This document shows positions 8,106-17,287 of a stretch of DNA of 64,000 bases, piece by piece (within the stretch, counting starts at the first letter, position 1; each line of letters opens with the position of its first letter). The DNA is taken from the NCBI GenBank assembly GCA_026014735.1, contig JAOZHT010000002.1:558001-622000 (forward strand), given 5' to 3'. Source of the stretch: Candidatus Bathyarchaeota archaeon. GTDB lineage: Archaea > Thermoproteota > Bathyarchaeia > Bathyarchaeales > Bathycorpusculaceae. The position numbers and the translations under genes are program-made. The notes under the pieces are model-generated. The model did not search any database. It was not told where the DNA came from and saw nothing but the letters and a program-made list of their open reading frames with translations.

Positions 8106-9224
8106 TTAGTCTTCTCGCCACTTAAACAGCTTCACGGCCAACACGAAGATAACCGCTGTTATAACCGCGATAACCGCAAGGTCCACAACTGCGCCCAGGT
8201 AGTTCTGGTACACCATGACGTTGTTTAGGCCCTCCACGATGTAGTAGAGCGGCAGTATATGCGCGAAGGCCTGCAGGTACTCGGGCATAAACGCGATTGG
8301 GAAGAAGGTGCCTGACAGGAACATCATGGGGAAAGTCACGATGTTGCCGATGACGCCTGCGGTCTCGGGGTTCTTGGTTACTGTTCCAACCAGCATTCCA
8401 AGGGAAGCAAACAGCATGGGGCCAAGGATAAGGAAGGGTATAAGCCAAGCTGTCAAAGTGATGTTGGCGCCGAACACAAAGATGCCTACAGCCGCCATAA
8501 GCAGAAACGCCATCGAAGACAAAACGATGTACCACATGATCTTTGCAGTTAACCACTCGATTTTGGTCAGCGGCGTTAAAGAGAGCTGCTTGAAGAGCTT
8601 GTTCTTCTTGTAGTTGGAGGATATCTCAACCAGCGAAAACATGGGATTCACCAGTATGGCAAAGCCGATTAAGCCGGGCACAAGGAAGTCAATGTAGTTT
8701 TCCTGCGAACCCACATTCTTTTGATTTACAGAAATTATTGCGCTGCCATTGTATGCTTGGATGTTGAATTCATTGTTTATGGCGCCAACTACTCCCAGCA
8801 CTGTGCCGCCGGTGCTTCCGGAGGGGTTGGTGTAGACGGTGACGTTCACGGGTTGATGCGTAATGTAGGCTTCGGAGAATTCCTCGGGGATAATCATCCC
8901 GTTTTCAATGGAATTTTTAGACATGTACTCCGTGAAGTTCTCGGAATTATCAACCGTGACTACCTTGAGGGTTCCAGTGGAGTTTATGGCTTTCAGATAC
9001 GTCGTTGAAAAATTCATAAACTGAGTCGGAGCCACCTCTAAGCCGCTGTCTTTATTCTGCACGTAAACCGTGATTGATCCGCCGCTGCCTTCCGAAAAGA
9101 TGGCGCCAAAGATCAAAATCAGAATAACCGGAAAGATTAATCCGAAGAATAACCCGAATTTGTTTCTTAGGTATCCTCGGCTGAAAACTTTGAAGTCTGA
9201 TACGATTCTTCTTCCACTAACCAT
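8106..9224 (-). CDS. ABC-2 type transporter permease
   Basis: The membrane subunit of an ABC-2 exporter. An N-terminal anchor helix (FGLFFGLIFPVILILIFGAIF) is followed by a large extracytoplasmic domain of about 150 residues, then five or six helices including FPMMFLSGTFFPIAFMPEYL, the typical ABC-2 region. I chose MVSGRRIVSDFK at 9224 because it lies one base after the ATPase stop codon, indicating translational coupling. The longer frame would overlap the ATPase gene by more than 60 nt. The substrate is unknown; drug, lipid or polysaccharide export are the usual options. Confidence 0.92.
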   Translation of the reverse strand: MVSGRRIVSDFKVFSRGYLRNKFGLFFGLIFPVILILIFGAIFSEGSGGSITVYVQNKDSGLEVAPTQFMNFSTTYLKAINSTGTLKVVTVDNSENFTEYMSKNSIENGMIIPEEFSEAYITHQPVNVTVYTNPSGSTGGTVLGVVGAINNEFNIQAYNGSAIISVNQKNVGSQENYIDFLVPGLIGFAILVNPMFSLVEISSNYKKNKLFKQLSLTPLTKIEWLTAKIMWYIVLSSMAFLLMAAVGIFVFGANITLTAWLIPFLILGPMLFASLGMLVGTVTKNPETAGVIGNIVTFPMMFLSGTFFPIAFMPEYLQAFAHILPLYYIVEGLNNVMVYQNYLGAVVDLAVIAVITAVIFVLAVKLFKWRED

Positions 9225-9225
9225 T

Positions 9226-10185
9226 CTAGAACAACCCCTTCTTCTTTGCTTTCTGTTCCACAGCAACATCGCCCTGCTCGCCGGCTGGTTCACTGACCAG
9301 CTTTACGAATACATCATCGAGGCTATCTTGGCGCGTCTGGATTTGTCCCCAATCCAGCCCTGACTGCTCAGCAGCCGCCAACGCCGCAAGGGCATCGATT
9401 TTCTTTTTTAGCGGTATTACGATTTCTCCTTTGGTTTTGTCATAGTCTACCTGCAGCTCCGTGTTTGCTTTGATGTAGGCAGCGAGTTTTTCGTTTCCTT
9501 TGATTTCGAGGCGTTCACCTGAACCGTGTTTCTGGATGATTTCGCCTGTAGTGCCCATGGCAACGATACGTCCGTGATCCATGATGGCGACGCGGTCGCT
9601 GAGCTGCTGTGCCTCGTCAAGGTAATGAGTGGTTAAGATGATGGTTTTGCCCTTTGCTTTGAGGTTCCTTATGACATCCCAGATGGCGCGGCGCGCGTTG
9701 GGGTCTAAACCCGTGGTGGGTTCATCTAAAAAGAGCAACTCCGGGGAATTCACAAGCGAGAGCGCCAACCCTGTTTTGCGTTTCTGTCCACCTGAGAGGT
9801 CCTCAAAGAAGGTCTTTTTTGATTCTTCAAGCAACACATCTTTTAGGATTTCGTCGGGGTCCACTTTGACGTTGAAGAGGTCCGCATAGTAGAGTATGGC
9901 TTCTCTAGGCGTGGTTTTCTCAAGGAAAGTGAATTCCTGGGGGATGACGCCTATTTGCTTGTGCAATTGGTAGCCTTTTCTCCAGGGGTCAAGGCCAAGG
10001 ACTTTTACGTCTCCGCCGTCGCGTTCACGCAGCCCCTCCATGATTTCGATGGTGGTGGTTTTGCCTGCGCCGTTGGGGCCTAAAAGCCCAAAGACTTCTC
10101 CCTGCTTTACGTTAAAGGAGATGCCGTCTACGGCTTTTAGGCTGCCATAGTTTTTGCGAAGCGCGGATACTTCAATGGGTAACAT
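9226..10185 (-). CDS. ABC transporter ATP-binding protein (DrrA/CcmA type)
   Basis: The ATPase subunit partnering the downstream permease. It shows Walker A GPNGAGKTT (36-44), signature LSGGQKRK, Walker B ELLFLDEPTTGLDP, and the H-loop histidine in LTTHYLDEAQQLSD. A C-terminal extension of about 95 residues is the accessory domain common in DrrA-like exporter ATPases. At 319 residues it has normal length. The first gene of a two-gene operon; the permease starts one base after its stop. Confidence 0.95.
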   Translation of the reverse strand: MLPIEVSALRKNYGSLKAVDGISFNVKQGEVFGLLGPNGAGKTTTIEIMEGLRERDGGDVKVLGLDPWRKGYQLHKQIGVIPQEFTFLEKTTPREAILYYADLFNVKVDPDEILKDVLLEESKKTFFEDLSGGQKRKTGLALSLVNSPELLFLDEPTTGLDPNARRAIWDVIRNLKAKGKTIILTTHYLDEAQQLSDRVAIMDHGRIVAMGTTGEIIQKHGSGERLEIKGNEKLAAYIKANTELQVDYDKTKGEIVIPLKKKIDALAALAAAEQSGLDWGQIQTRQDSLDDVFVKLVSEPAGEQGDVAVEQKAKKKGLF

Positions 10186-10297
10186 GATGATTCCTCAATT
10201 TATTTTTGGAAGGCAGTTCCAGTTTAGGTATTGAAGGTAGAGATATAACTTTCGGCTATAGACGCAATAACTGGTTGCTTGAGTCTATATCCCTGGG

Positions 10298-10807
10298 TTA
10301 CAGGTTTGCTTCTCTTAGCATTCTGCGTTTGGAATCTTTGTTGGCTTCAGCCACCAAAAACTCAACCAAATCCTCCGGAGAAAGATAGCGGGGACCCCGC
10401 TCATGCGCCACCTGAACCTCCAAGCTGCCCTTCCCAAAAACCAGCCTTAGCATGTAGTAATCAAACTTCAACGGCGCCCGCGCCTCCCCGCAGCCCCGGT
10501 AGTAGCGTATGGCACAGAAACAATCCAGCTCGCCCACACGCGTCTTATCTAGAACCTGCAGTGCCATCTCCACTTCTGATTGGTCAATAAAGGTAAAGTT
10601 GCCTCCGTCAGCGAGCCCGAACTCAAAAATCACCCAGCCCTCGGGCACCGTGGGTACAGAAACCTCCTCGAAACGGAATTCCCGCTTGTTCACCTCGCCT
10701 AAAACTGTGATGAGGCGCTGCTGAAGCTGCCTGGTGGAGGCGGTTGAGAGGTAATTTTGGATAAAGTGGATGTTGGGGGGGAAATTGCTGTAGATGCCCA
10801 GCGTCAA
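10298..10807 (-). CDS. Hypothetical protein, archaeal
   Basis: 169 residues, family not recognised. The sequence looks globular, with strand-rich segments (WVIFEFGLADGGNFTFID and FDYYMLRLVFGKGSLEVQV). The C-terminal stretch LSPEDLVEFLVAEANKDSKR is helical and charged. There is no membrane segment and no cysteine cluster. It lies 7 nt downstream of the p27-like gene on the same strand, so the two are probably co-transcribed. Confidence 0.65.
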   Translation of the reverse strand: MTLGIYSNFPPNIHFIQNYLSTASTRQLQQRLITVLGEVNKREFRFEEVSVPTVPEGWVIFEFGLADGGNFTFIDQSEVEMALQVLDKTRVGELDCFCAIRYYRGCGEARAPLKFDYYMLRLVFGKGSLEVQVAHERGPRYLSPEDLVEFLVAEANKDSKRRMLREANL

Positions 10808-10814
10808 GGCCGAT

Positions 10815-11180
10815 TTAAGCCTTCATCTTCTTGATTTTCTCGACGCTGTTTAGCAGTTCGCTGAGGGCAACGGTGAGCTTTTGGAGTTCGTCGATGTCGT
10901 CGGTTTTCTCGATTTTCTCCTGCAGCTGAGCTATCTTGCCGTTTAAGGTGGCCTCCAGCTTAGTGTAGGCGCCGCTGGGCTGCGCTGCGGGCTTTGGAGG
11001 CTCATCTCCCTCTTTGACGATTATGACTTTTTTTTCGTCTTTGCCGCACCAGAGTGAGCCATCTTGGAGGCGGAACAGCGGCGAGTTGCAGGCAGGGCAG
11101 GAAAGGTCGGTTAAAGTGGCTCCCTGCCGCAGAAGCTCAGCCATACGCTTGATTGAGGTGCTCTCTTTGTCTTGTTGCAT
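10815..11180 (-). CDS. Sjogren/scleroderma autoantigen 1 (p27/UPF0148) family zinc protein
   Basis: 121 residues. The N-terminal 55 residues match the autoantigen p27 family: KRMAELLRQGATLTDLSCPACNSPLFR, then GSLWCGKDEK, giving a C-x2-C...C zinc site in which the fourth ligand is not obvious. A linker rich in proline and alanine leads to a C-terminal coiled coil (about 75-118). The function in archaea is unknown. It is divergent from the UPF0147 gene across a strongly AT-rich promoter region. Confidence 0.85.
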   Translation of the reverse strand: MQQDKESTSIKRMAELLRQGATLTDLSCPACNSPLFRLQDGSLWCGKDEKKVIIVKEGDEPPKPAAQPSGAYTKLEATLNGKIAQLQEKIEKTDDIDELQKLTVALSELLNSVEKIKKMKA

Positions 11181-11192
11181 TTTGAAACCCCA

Positions 11193-11225
11193 AACGTAAA
11201 TACGTATAAATACATATATAACTTG
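11193..11225. promoter_or_regulatory. Divergent promoter region
   Basis: A run of overlapping TATA-like words (GTAAATAC, ATAAATAC, ATATATAA) lies between the divergent p27-like and UPF0147 genes. It is well placed to serve both directions. Confidence 0.5.
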
Positions 11226-11260
11226 ATTACTGCCAACATGGAGTAAAAGGGGAAGAATCT

Positions 11261-11539
11261 ATGGTGCGAAAAAAGAAATCAGAGGAGTATGAAGCAAAGA
11301 TCAATCAAGCCCTCACAGTGCTTGGCGAGGTTTCAGAGGACAGCACGACACCGCGCAACATCCGCCGCAGCGCCAAAGACGCCATGAACGCCCTGCAGGG
11401 CACCGAGTACACGCCTGCCGTGAAGGCCTCAAACGCCGTTGCGTTGCTGGATGAGATTCTGCAGGACCCCAACATGCCGCCCTACACAAGGGTGAAGCTC
11501 TGGAACGTTATGAGCTTCATAGAAGCCATAAAAGATTAG
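11261..11539 (+). CDS. UPF0147 family protein
   Basis: 92 residues, nearly all helical, matching the archaeal UPF0147 family: LGEVSEDSTTPRNIRRSAKD, then NALQ, and the C-terminal ILQDPNMPPYTRVKLWNVMS. The family is small, soluble and conserved across archaea, with no established function. A GGGGAAGAA purine tract just before the ATG is a plausible ribosome-binding site. Confidence 0.9.
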   Translation: MVRKKKSEEYEAKINQALTVLGEVSEDSTTPRNIRRSAKDAMNALQGTEYTPAVKASNAVALLDEILQDPNMPPYTRVKLWNVMSFIEAIKD

Positions 11540-11625
11540 CCAGCCTCCGCACTTCCTTATTTTATCGTTGTTTTTCGATTTTGGTTCAAGCAACTCATAA
11601 ATAGCATGCTGGGGCTAGCTAGGAT

Positions 11626-12045
11626 ATGTTATACCAAAAGATTCTTGTTCCAATCGACGGTTCCGCATGCTGCCGCGGAGCACTAAGCGAAGCAGTCAAG
11701 ATCTCCAAGGTCACAGGCGACGTAATCACTCTTCTCCATGCCTACGATTCAGAGGCGCCCAACGTAATGTCCTCCAACGAGGCTTTCCGTGAATCACTGC
11801 TAGAGGACGGCAGAAAGGTGGTGGCTGAAGCCAAAAAAATCGCTGAAGCCGAGGGCATCAAAGTCGAGGCGTTGCTGGTTTCAGGCGACGCAGCGGGTCA
11901 GATAGTTAAAACAGCTAAGGAAGGCAGCTTTGAATTGATTGTTATCGGCGCGCGGGGACGCAGCAAACTGTCGGGGCTCATTTTAGGCAGCGTAAGCCAA
12001 GATGTGATAAAGAGAGCCCACTGCCCCGTGCTGGTCACCAAGTAG
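11626..12045 (+). CDS. Universal stress protein (UspA family)
   Basis: 139 residues with the full UspA fold. The start is YQKILVPIDGSACCRGAL. The ATP-binding signature is close to the C-terminus (GARGRSKLSGLILGSVSQ, matching G-x2-G-x9-G-S), followed by HCPVLVTK. Nucleotide-binding members dimerise in the cytosol. A TATA-like CATAAATAG at 11598-11606 sits about 25 nt before the ATG, suggesting a leaderless transcript. Confidence 0.93.
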   Translation: MLYQKILVPIDGSACCRGALSEAVKISKVTGDVITLLHAYDSEAPNVMSSNEAFRESLLEDGRKVVAEAKKIAEAEGIKVEALLVSGDAAGQIVKTAKEGSFELIVIGARGRSKLSGLILGSVSQDVIKRAHCPVLVTK

Positions 12046-12143
12046 TAATCCTTTATTCCTCATTTGTTTTACCTTAACAATATCTATCTGCTTGCTAAAA
12101 TAATTCTGATTTTAAAAATAAAAAAAGAAAGAGATTGTTTTGT

Positions 12144-14669
12144 TTATGGGCGTTTTCTTAGCAGCAATAGTGCCATTAAGGCAAAGCCGATTATGATTGC
12201 AACGATTATTCCAGCGATTGCGGGGAGGAAGTAGGTTTCTGAAAGCAGTGCAGGTGGCGCTGTTGGTTGAGTTGTTGGTTCAGCGGCTGCGTCGACTACG
12301 AAGGCTGTCTGCGCGCATGATGGATAGTACGAGTTTGTTCCTGCGAAGCTAGCGATAACGGTGTATTTTCCGGGGATGTCAGGTTTCCATTCAAGGTTGT
12401 AGGCGCCGGTGGCATCGCTGATTGCAGTGCCAACGTTGCGGTAGTTGCCGTTTGCATCTAAGACATCGATTGTGACTGGAACACCAACTGTGCTCATGGG
12501 TAGCTCGAATTGCTTATAGACATGCAGCATCCATTCGCTTTGGCTTTCGTCAGAGACTGCGGGAACGCCATTGGGGAAACGCATGGTTATAGCAAGGTCT
12601 TTGGTGCCGGGGGATACGTCCATTACGGTGCCGCTAATCATCAAGGATGAACCAGATGGAACACCCATGTTTGGTGCAGTGACGGTAAGAGCGCTTGGGC
12701 CTTTACCAACAGCGTAAACGCGCTGGTCATAAGTATCCATAGTCACCATTATGCTGTCACCGATGATGCCGCGTCCGCCCCAGCGGGTCTGTCGGAATAA
12801 GCCATCAGCAGTCCAGATTTCTTCGCCGGTTGTTGCGTTTAGGCAGATGAAGGGTGCGCCGCGTGGTCTGGGGTTCATAGGCGAGTGCTCTGTGTGGCCA
12901 AGGTAAATTTTGTCATCAGTGATGAACACTGGCTTTAGCCACCATGTGTCTTGGAATAGGTACTCAGTGTATTTCTGTTTAGCTTCGTAAGTCCAAAGGA
13001 GCTCGCCTGTTTTGACATCATAGCAGTATGCTATTCCGCCAACGCTTGCAACGTAGAGTTTACCGTAAGCAATGTTCCTAACGTCTGCAGCTGAGTCGTC
13101 GATGGCGTCTAAGTAATGTGTTGGTTCAGTGGGACCCCAAAGGAATTTGCCTGTTTCAAGATCAAACGCGAAGTGCTCTGTGGTTTCTTTTACCATGAGT
13201 ACACCGACGTGGTCTTCTTGACTCCACGCTACCCATCCGCCGCTAAAGCCGCTGATGGTTACTTCGTCCTCAGCCCATGATTTAGGAGGAGTCCAAGTTG
13301 TGTTGTAGAGTAGACGACCTTCTGTTCCTGGTTCTAAGCTGAAAGCCCACAGTCTAACTGCTGATCTATCTGAAGCTATCTGTGCGCCGACAACACGGTC
13401 GTTCATCCAGAATGCGGTGATGCTACCTGGCAAGGTTCCTGTTGGTGTCGTTATGTTGATGTACGATGTTTTTTGAGCAGTGGTGTTACCGGTCCAGCCT
13501 CCAGCGTCTAGCGTTTTATACAGAATACCTGTGCCCCAGCCGCCACCTTGCTGGTATCCACTACCAGACATGGTTCCTAAAGCTGTCATGTTCCAAATGC
13601 GCAGTAGATTTTGGTTTGCAGTGTATTGATAGCGATAGATCCAACCGTTTTCGTCGACAACAGTAGTTCCGGCAGGGACGTTGTTTATCGTAAACACCCA
13701 TTGTGCAGTTAGGGGATCATATGCATACCAAGTGGTGCCAACGCTTACCCATAGGTATGAGTAGACGCCGTGGTGGTTGTAACCTTCCCAGCGTAGTACT
13801 TGACCCATGGTAATTGATCGGTTGTCAAGGAAAGTCGTTGTCCAGAGGTGTTCTCCAGTGTGAATATTATAAGCAGAATATTCCAGTGGACGTGCACTAG
13901 TGTGGTGTGTATAGATGACAACGCCAGATACGACGAAGCGGCTAGTCCATTTGCCTTCATATGCATCGCCTGAACTGAACGCGTCGTCGCCGGTTTCTCC
14001 GCCTGCAATGCCTCCTACTGTTAACGGCTGTGTCCATAGAATGTGTGCACTATCAGGTGCTGCAGAGTTGTATGGAACAAACTTGTTATCTGGAGTGGCT
14101 ACTAGCCAGCTTCCTCCCATTGTGTTCCATTCCCTGAGTTGAGCATCGATTGGTCGGCTCCAGTATTCAGATGGAAGTGGATGCCCCGGATAGAGGGGTA
14201 TTGGCTCTTCTGTCACTACAAGGATTACTGGTGGGCTATACCCTTCACGCACTATTGTGCCTGCGGTCATGCTTTGTCCGACTTTGCTGCTTGTTGTTAC
14301 TTGCTCGGGGAAATGTGCCTGTAAAGTGTAATTACCAGCTTCTGTGGGTATGAATACGCCGCCGGTTCCGCCGGTGGAGTCTGTTTTGTATGGTCCAAGC
14401 GTTGAGTTGTGACCGTCTGGCCAAGTGACAGTTACAGTTATGCCTTCCCAGCCCATTTGGACGGACTGCAGTGCATGTGGACTTCCAATGTGAAGCAATA
14501 GTTCCTGGTTGACGCCTATTGGGTTATTGATGACGCCAAGGTAGACGTAGCTTGGTCTGCTTGGCGGGTCTTCTTGTGCTATAGTGTTTGGCAGTGCAAA
14601 AACTGATACAGTCATCGTTATTACCAGTATTAAAGCGATAGTTAGTGTCGTAGTTTTGTTTTTTAACAT
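12144..14669 (-). CDS. Secreted, membrane-anchored PQQ-like beta-propeller protein
   Basis: 841 residues. A signal peptide at the N-terminus (TTTLTIALILVITMTVSVFALPNTIAQ) and a single C-terminal helix followed by RKRP show an extracytoplasmic protein anchored at its C-terminus. In the middle, repeats of the type GELLWTYEA, GKFLWGPTE and GEEIWTADG are the tryptophan-docking motifs of PQQ-type propellers. No dehydrogenase active site is recognisable, so an enzyme role is not supported. An N-terminal Ig-like region precedes the propeller, and an Ig-like/CNA-B-like domain (about 690-790) precedes the anchor. A surface or binding role is likely. Confidence 0.8.
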   Translation of the reverse strand: MLKNKTTTLTIALILVITMTVSVFALPNTIAQEDPPSRPSYVYLGVINNPIGVNQELLLHIGSPHALQSVQMGWEGITVTVTWPDGHNSTLGPYKTDSTGGTGGVFIPTEAGNYTLQAHFPEQVTTSSKVGQSMTAGTIVREGYSPPVILVVTEEPIPLYPGHPLPSEYWSRPIDAQLREWNTMGGSWLVATPDNKFVPYNSAAPDSAHILWTQPLTVGGIAGGETGDDAFSSGDAYEGKWTSRFVVSGVVIYTHHTSARPLEYSAYNIHTGEHLWTTTFLDNRSITMGQVLRWEGYNHHGVYSYLWVSVGTTWYAYDPLTAQWVFTINNVPAGTTVVDENGWIYRYQYTANQNLLRIWNMTALGTMSGSGYQQGGGWGTGILYKTLDAGGWTGNTTAQKTSYINITTPTGTLPGSITAFWMNDRVVGAQIASDRSAVRLWAFSLEPGTEGRLLYNTTWTPPKSWAEDEVTISGFSGGWVAWSQEDHVGVLMVKETTEHFAFDLETGKFLWGPTEPTHYLDAIDDSAADVRNIAYGKLYVASVGGIAYCYDVKTGELLWTYEAKQKYTEYLFQDTWWLKPVFITDDKIYLGHTEHSPMNPRPRGAPFICLNATTGEEIWTADGLFRQTRWGGRGIIGDSIMVTMDTYDQRVYAVGKGPSALTVTAPNMGVPSGSSLMISGTVMDVSPGTKDLAITMRFPNGVPAVSDESQSEWMLHVYKQFELPMSTVGVPVTIDVLDANGNYRNVGTAISDATGAYNLEWKPDIPGKYTVIASFAGTNSYYPSCAQTAFVVDAAAEPTTQPTAPPALLSETYFLPAIAGIIVAIIIGFALMALLLLRKRP

Positions 14670-14696
14670 TTGTTTTTCACTTTTCTCCTATCAGTA

Positions 14697-14938
14697 TACA
14701 CTCAAAACTGAGTGTATTACAAATAAATTATAGATATCACTATTTAACGATTGCTGAAATAAAAGAAAACCGACTACCCACTTACCCACCAGACAACCTG
14801 CTAAAAACCTATTTTACATAGTTAGGGTAAACCAAAAAACATCCAAGCTGCGTGCCAAACCCAAAAAACTGCTCGACACAAATCAGTTTCAAGCGCCAAA
14901 GAACACATTTTATCTGGCGCGCTTCCGCTTGTCGGGTC
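14697..14938. other. Intergenic stretch, AT-rich
   Basis: About 240 nt between the propeller protein's promoter side and the stop of the PadR gene. AT-rich words (ACAAATAAATTATAG) near 14720-14737 can supply the minus-strand promoter of the propeller gene. No other structure was seen. Confidence 0.4.
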
Positions 14939-15397
14939 TCACATTAACTCTTTGTTTTGTTTGTATGCGGCTGCACAGTGGACACAGCAAAACGCTCTCT
15001 CGACGCCGCCGATTGTTTCGCGGTAGGCGCCCTCGTAGACTTTACATCCGCAGTGGGAGCACACGTCGAGGCTGGGGGCAATGGCTATGGAAACCAATTC
15101 TGCGAAGCGCCTGAAGAGTCCGGTGCAGAGTCCGCGTCCCGCCTCGGTTAGCTGGAAGATTTTTCGTTCTTTCTCGCCGACCATCTCTGCGGTGTGGCTG
15201 ACGAGGCCTTTTTCTTCGAGTTGCTGCAGAAAAGGGTAGACTAGGCTGGGGCTGATTTCTTTTTTGACGCGTCGTTTGAATTGGCTGATGATGCTGTATC
15301 CGTGGGCGGGGCCTTCGTAGAGTATGGTGAGTATGTAGAAGCGGCTGAAGTCGCTGATGAGGTCGTCGATGCCGTTGGATTGGGGGCTTTGAGTCAT
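14939..15397 (-). CDS. PadR-family regulator with C-terminal TRASH-like metal site
   Basis: 152 residues. Residues 10-100 form a PadR winged helix (LTILYEGPAHGYSIISQFKR, then SPSLVYPFLQQLEEKGLV). The C-terminal part departs from normal PadR: it carries C-x2-C-x20-C-x3-C (CSHC ... FCCVHC), which fits the TRASH treble-clef pattern used by archaeal metal-sensing regulators. This suggests a metal-responsive repressor; the metal cannot be told. It is divergent from a cupin gene whose N-terminus is also cysteine-rich, and the 66-nt gap has one obvious TATA block, so co-regulation is likely. Confidence 0.85.
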   Translation of the reverse strand: MTQSPQSNGIDDLISDFSRFYILTILYEGPAHGYSIISQFKRRVKKEISPSLVYPFLQQLEEKGLVSHTAEMVGEKERKIFQLTEAGRGLCTGLFRRFAELVSIAIAPSLDVCSHCGCKVYEGAYRETIGGVERAFCCVHCAAAYKQNKELM

Positions 15398-15463
15398 TTT
15401 TGGTCAATGTTTAGGGGTGCTTTGCGGTTATAAATGTTTATTAGATATATCTCAAGAATACAC

Positions 15464-15814
15464 ATGGCGGCTGAGAAAGCCATGAACATCTGCCATTACA
15501 AGTGTCTACGCCAAAAAACAGAAGCCTGCTGCACAAAAACCAAAACAACAACGCTAACCCAACCCTCTGTCTCTGTAACAGAAGTCGAGTTGCTTGAAAT
15601 GCAACCAGGCGGCTACAGTCCACTACACAGCCACAGAGCCCAACACACAATTCTTGTCCTCCAAGGAGAAGGCGCAGTCTTCGGCGGAGAAAAAACCTTC
15701 CCTATCCAAGCAGACGAAGTGGTTACGATAACCCAAAATGAACAACATCAAATCAGAAACATAGGGAAAACAGCCCTTAAACTTCTCCTTGTAACCTCGC
15801 AGTCAAAACAATAA
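15464..15814 (+). CDS. Cupin-domain protein with cysteine-rich N-terminus
   Basis: 116 residues starting MAAEKAMNICHYKC. A single cupin barrel covers about 35-112. Motif 1 is PLHSHRAQHTILVLQGEG with metal-binding HxH; the second motif is QNEQHQIRNIG with one histidine. The first 25 residues contain four cysteines (CHYKC and CC), unusual for a small cupin. I chose the ATG at 15464 because TTATAAATG at 15428-15436 places transcription just before it; the longer frame begins inside the TATA block. It could be an enzyme or a ligand sensor, and its partner is probably the divergent PadR regulator. Confidence 0.8.
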   Translation: MAAEKAMNICHYKCLRQKTEACCTKTKTTTLTQPSVSVTEVELLEMQPGGYSPLHSHRAQHTILVLQGEGAVFGGEKTFPIQADEVVTITQNEQHQIRNIGKTALKLLLVTSQSKQ

Positions 15815-15897
15815 CCTGATGTTTCCCAAGCGATAGGGCACTAACAAATATATGCGACCCTTGACATGTAATTCAGGGTTCCAGAGGGAAAAATCCT

Positions 15898-17283
15898 TTG
15901 AAATATGACGTCATCATCGTGGGCGCAGGCCCCGCAGGCATCTTCTCAGCGTTAGAATTAACCCAAAACACCAACCTAAACGTCCTAGTTATCGATCGGG
16001 GCAACGACATCGACAAACGCAAATGCCCCAGTAGCCGAGGCTTTGAATGCGTCCACTGCGAGCCATGCAACGTCCTTAACGGTTGGGGCGGAGCAGGCGC
16101 CTACAGCGACGGCAAACTTACCTTATCCACCGAAGTCGGCGGCTGGCTAAACCAGTATGTCTCCACCAAAGAGCTAGACAAGCTAGTTAAGTACTGCGAT
16201 GAAATCTACATCCGATTCGGAGCCAGCAAAGAAGTATTCGGCACCCCAAACGAGGCAGTGGACGAAATCGAACGCAAAGCCAGCCTCGCCGGTCTTAAAC
16301 TGATTAAACAGGAAGTCCGCCACATGGGCACTGACCGATGCCTAGACGTCTTAAAAGAGATGCGTAACTTCCTCGACGACCGAATCACCTTTCTACCCAA
16401 AACCGAAGTTAAGGGACTCATCGCCGAAAACCACACCATATTGGGCGTGGAAACCGTCGGCGGCGAGAAAATCATGGGCAAATACGTTATCATCGCGCCG
16501 GGCAGAAGCGGCGCCGAGTGGCTGCAGACGGAAGCTCAGGTCCGCGGACTCAAAACCGTCAACAACCCCGTTGACATCGGCGTACGCGTAGAGCTGCTCG
16601 CGTCAGTTATGGAGAATCTCACCAAAATCCTCTATGAACCCAAACTCGTCTATTTCTCACGCAGCTTCGATGACCAGGTCCGCACCTTCTGTGTGTCACC
16701 GCATGGCGAAGTCACCACCGAATCCTACGATGGCGTCTTAACCGTCAACGGCGGCAGCCACGCGGAAACCAAAACCCACAACACCAACTTCGCTATCCTG
16801 GTAAGCACACAGTTCACTGAGCCCTTCAAAGAACCCATCGCCTATGGCAAATACATCGCTCGGCTCAGCAACCTCTTAAGCGGCGGCGTCATGGTGCAGC
16901 GCCTCGGCGACCTCAACCATGGCAGACGCAGCACCCCCGAACGCATAAGCCACAGCGTGCTGACTCCCAGCCTCAAAAACGCCACCCCAGGCGACCTCAG
17001 CTTCGTGTTGCCCTACCGCTACCTCACCGACATCCGCGAGATGCTTGAGGCCCTTGACAAAATCGCCCCAGGCGTTGCTTCCCCCGAAACCCTGCTCTAC
17101 GGCGTCGAAGTCAAATTCTACAGCAGTCACCTTCAGCTTAGCAACTGCTTGGAAACCAAAATCGAGAACATGTTCACCATCGGCGACGGCGCAGGCGTCA
17201 CCCGCGGACTCATCCAGGCCAGCGCCTCAGGCGTCATCGTGGCGCGTGAAATTCTTAAGCGAGAAAACTTGTTGAAGGAATAA
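15898..17283 (+). CDS. FAD-dependent oxidoreductase (COG2509-like dehydrogenase)
   Basis: 461 residues, TTG start right before KYDVIIVGAGPAGIFSALEL, the dinucleotide-binding GxGxxG fold. Other signs are the GWGGAGAYSDGKLTLS segment and a C-terminal FAD-contacting stretch, FTIGDGAGVTRGLIQASASG. This pattern fits the uncharacterised FAD dehydrogenase family COG2509, which is distantly related to flavoprotein disulfide and geranylgeranyl reductases. The cysteine cluster KCPSSRGFECVHCEPC (about residues 41-56) is typical for the family. The zinc-ribbon gene follows after 4 nt. Confidence 0.88.
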   Translation: MKYDVIIVGAGPAGIFSALELTQNTNLNVLVIDRGNDIDKRKCPSSRGFECVHCEPCNVLNGWGGAGAYSDGKLTLSTEVGGWLNQYVSTKELDKLVKYCDEIYIRFGASKEVFGTPNEAVDEIERKASLAGLKLIKQEVRHMGTDRCLDVLKEMRNFLDDRITFLPKTEVKGLIAENHTILGVETVGGEKIMGKYVIIAPGRSGAEWLQTEAQVRGLKTVNNPVDIGVRVELLASVMENLTKILYEPKLVYFSRSFDDQVRTFCVSPHGEVTTESYDGVLTVNGGSHAETKTHNTNFAILVSTQFTEPFKEPIAYGKYIARLSNLLSGGVMVQRLGDLNHGRRSTPERISHSVLTPSLKNATPGDLSFVLPYRYLTDIREMLEALDKIAPGVASPETLLYGVEVKFYSSHLQLSNCLETKIENMFTIGDGAGVTRGLIQASASGVIVAREILKRENLLKE

Positions 17284-17287
17284 ATGC

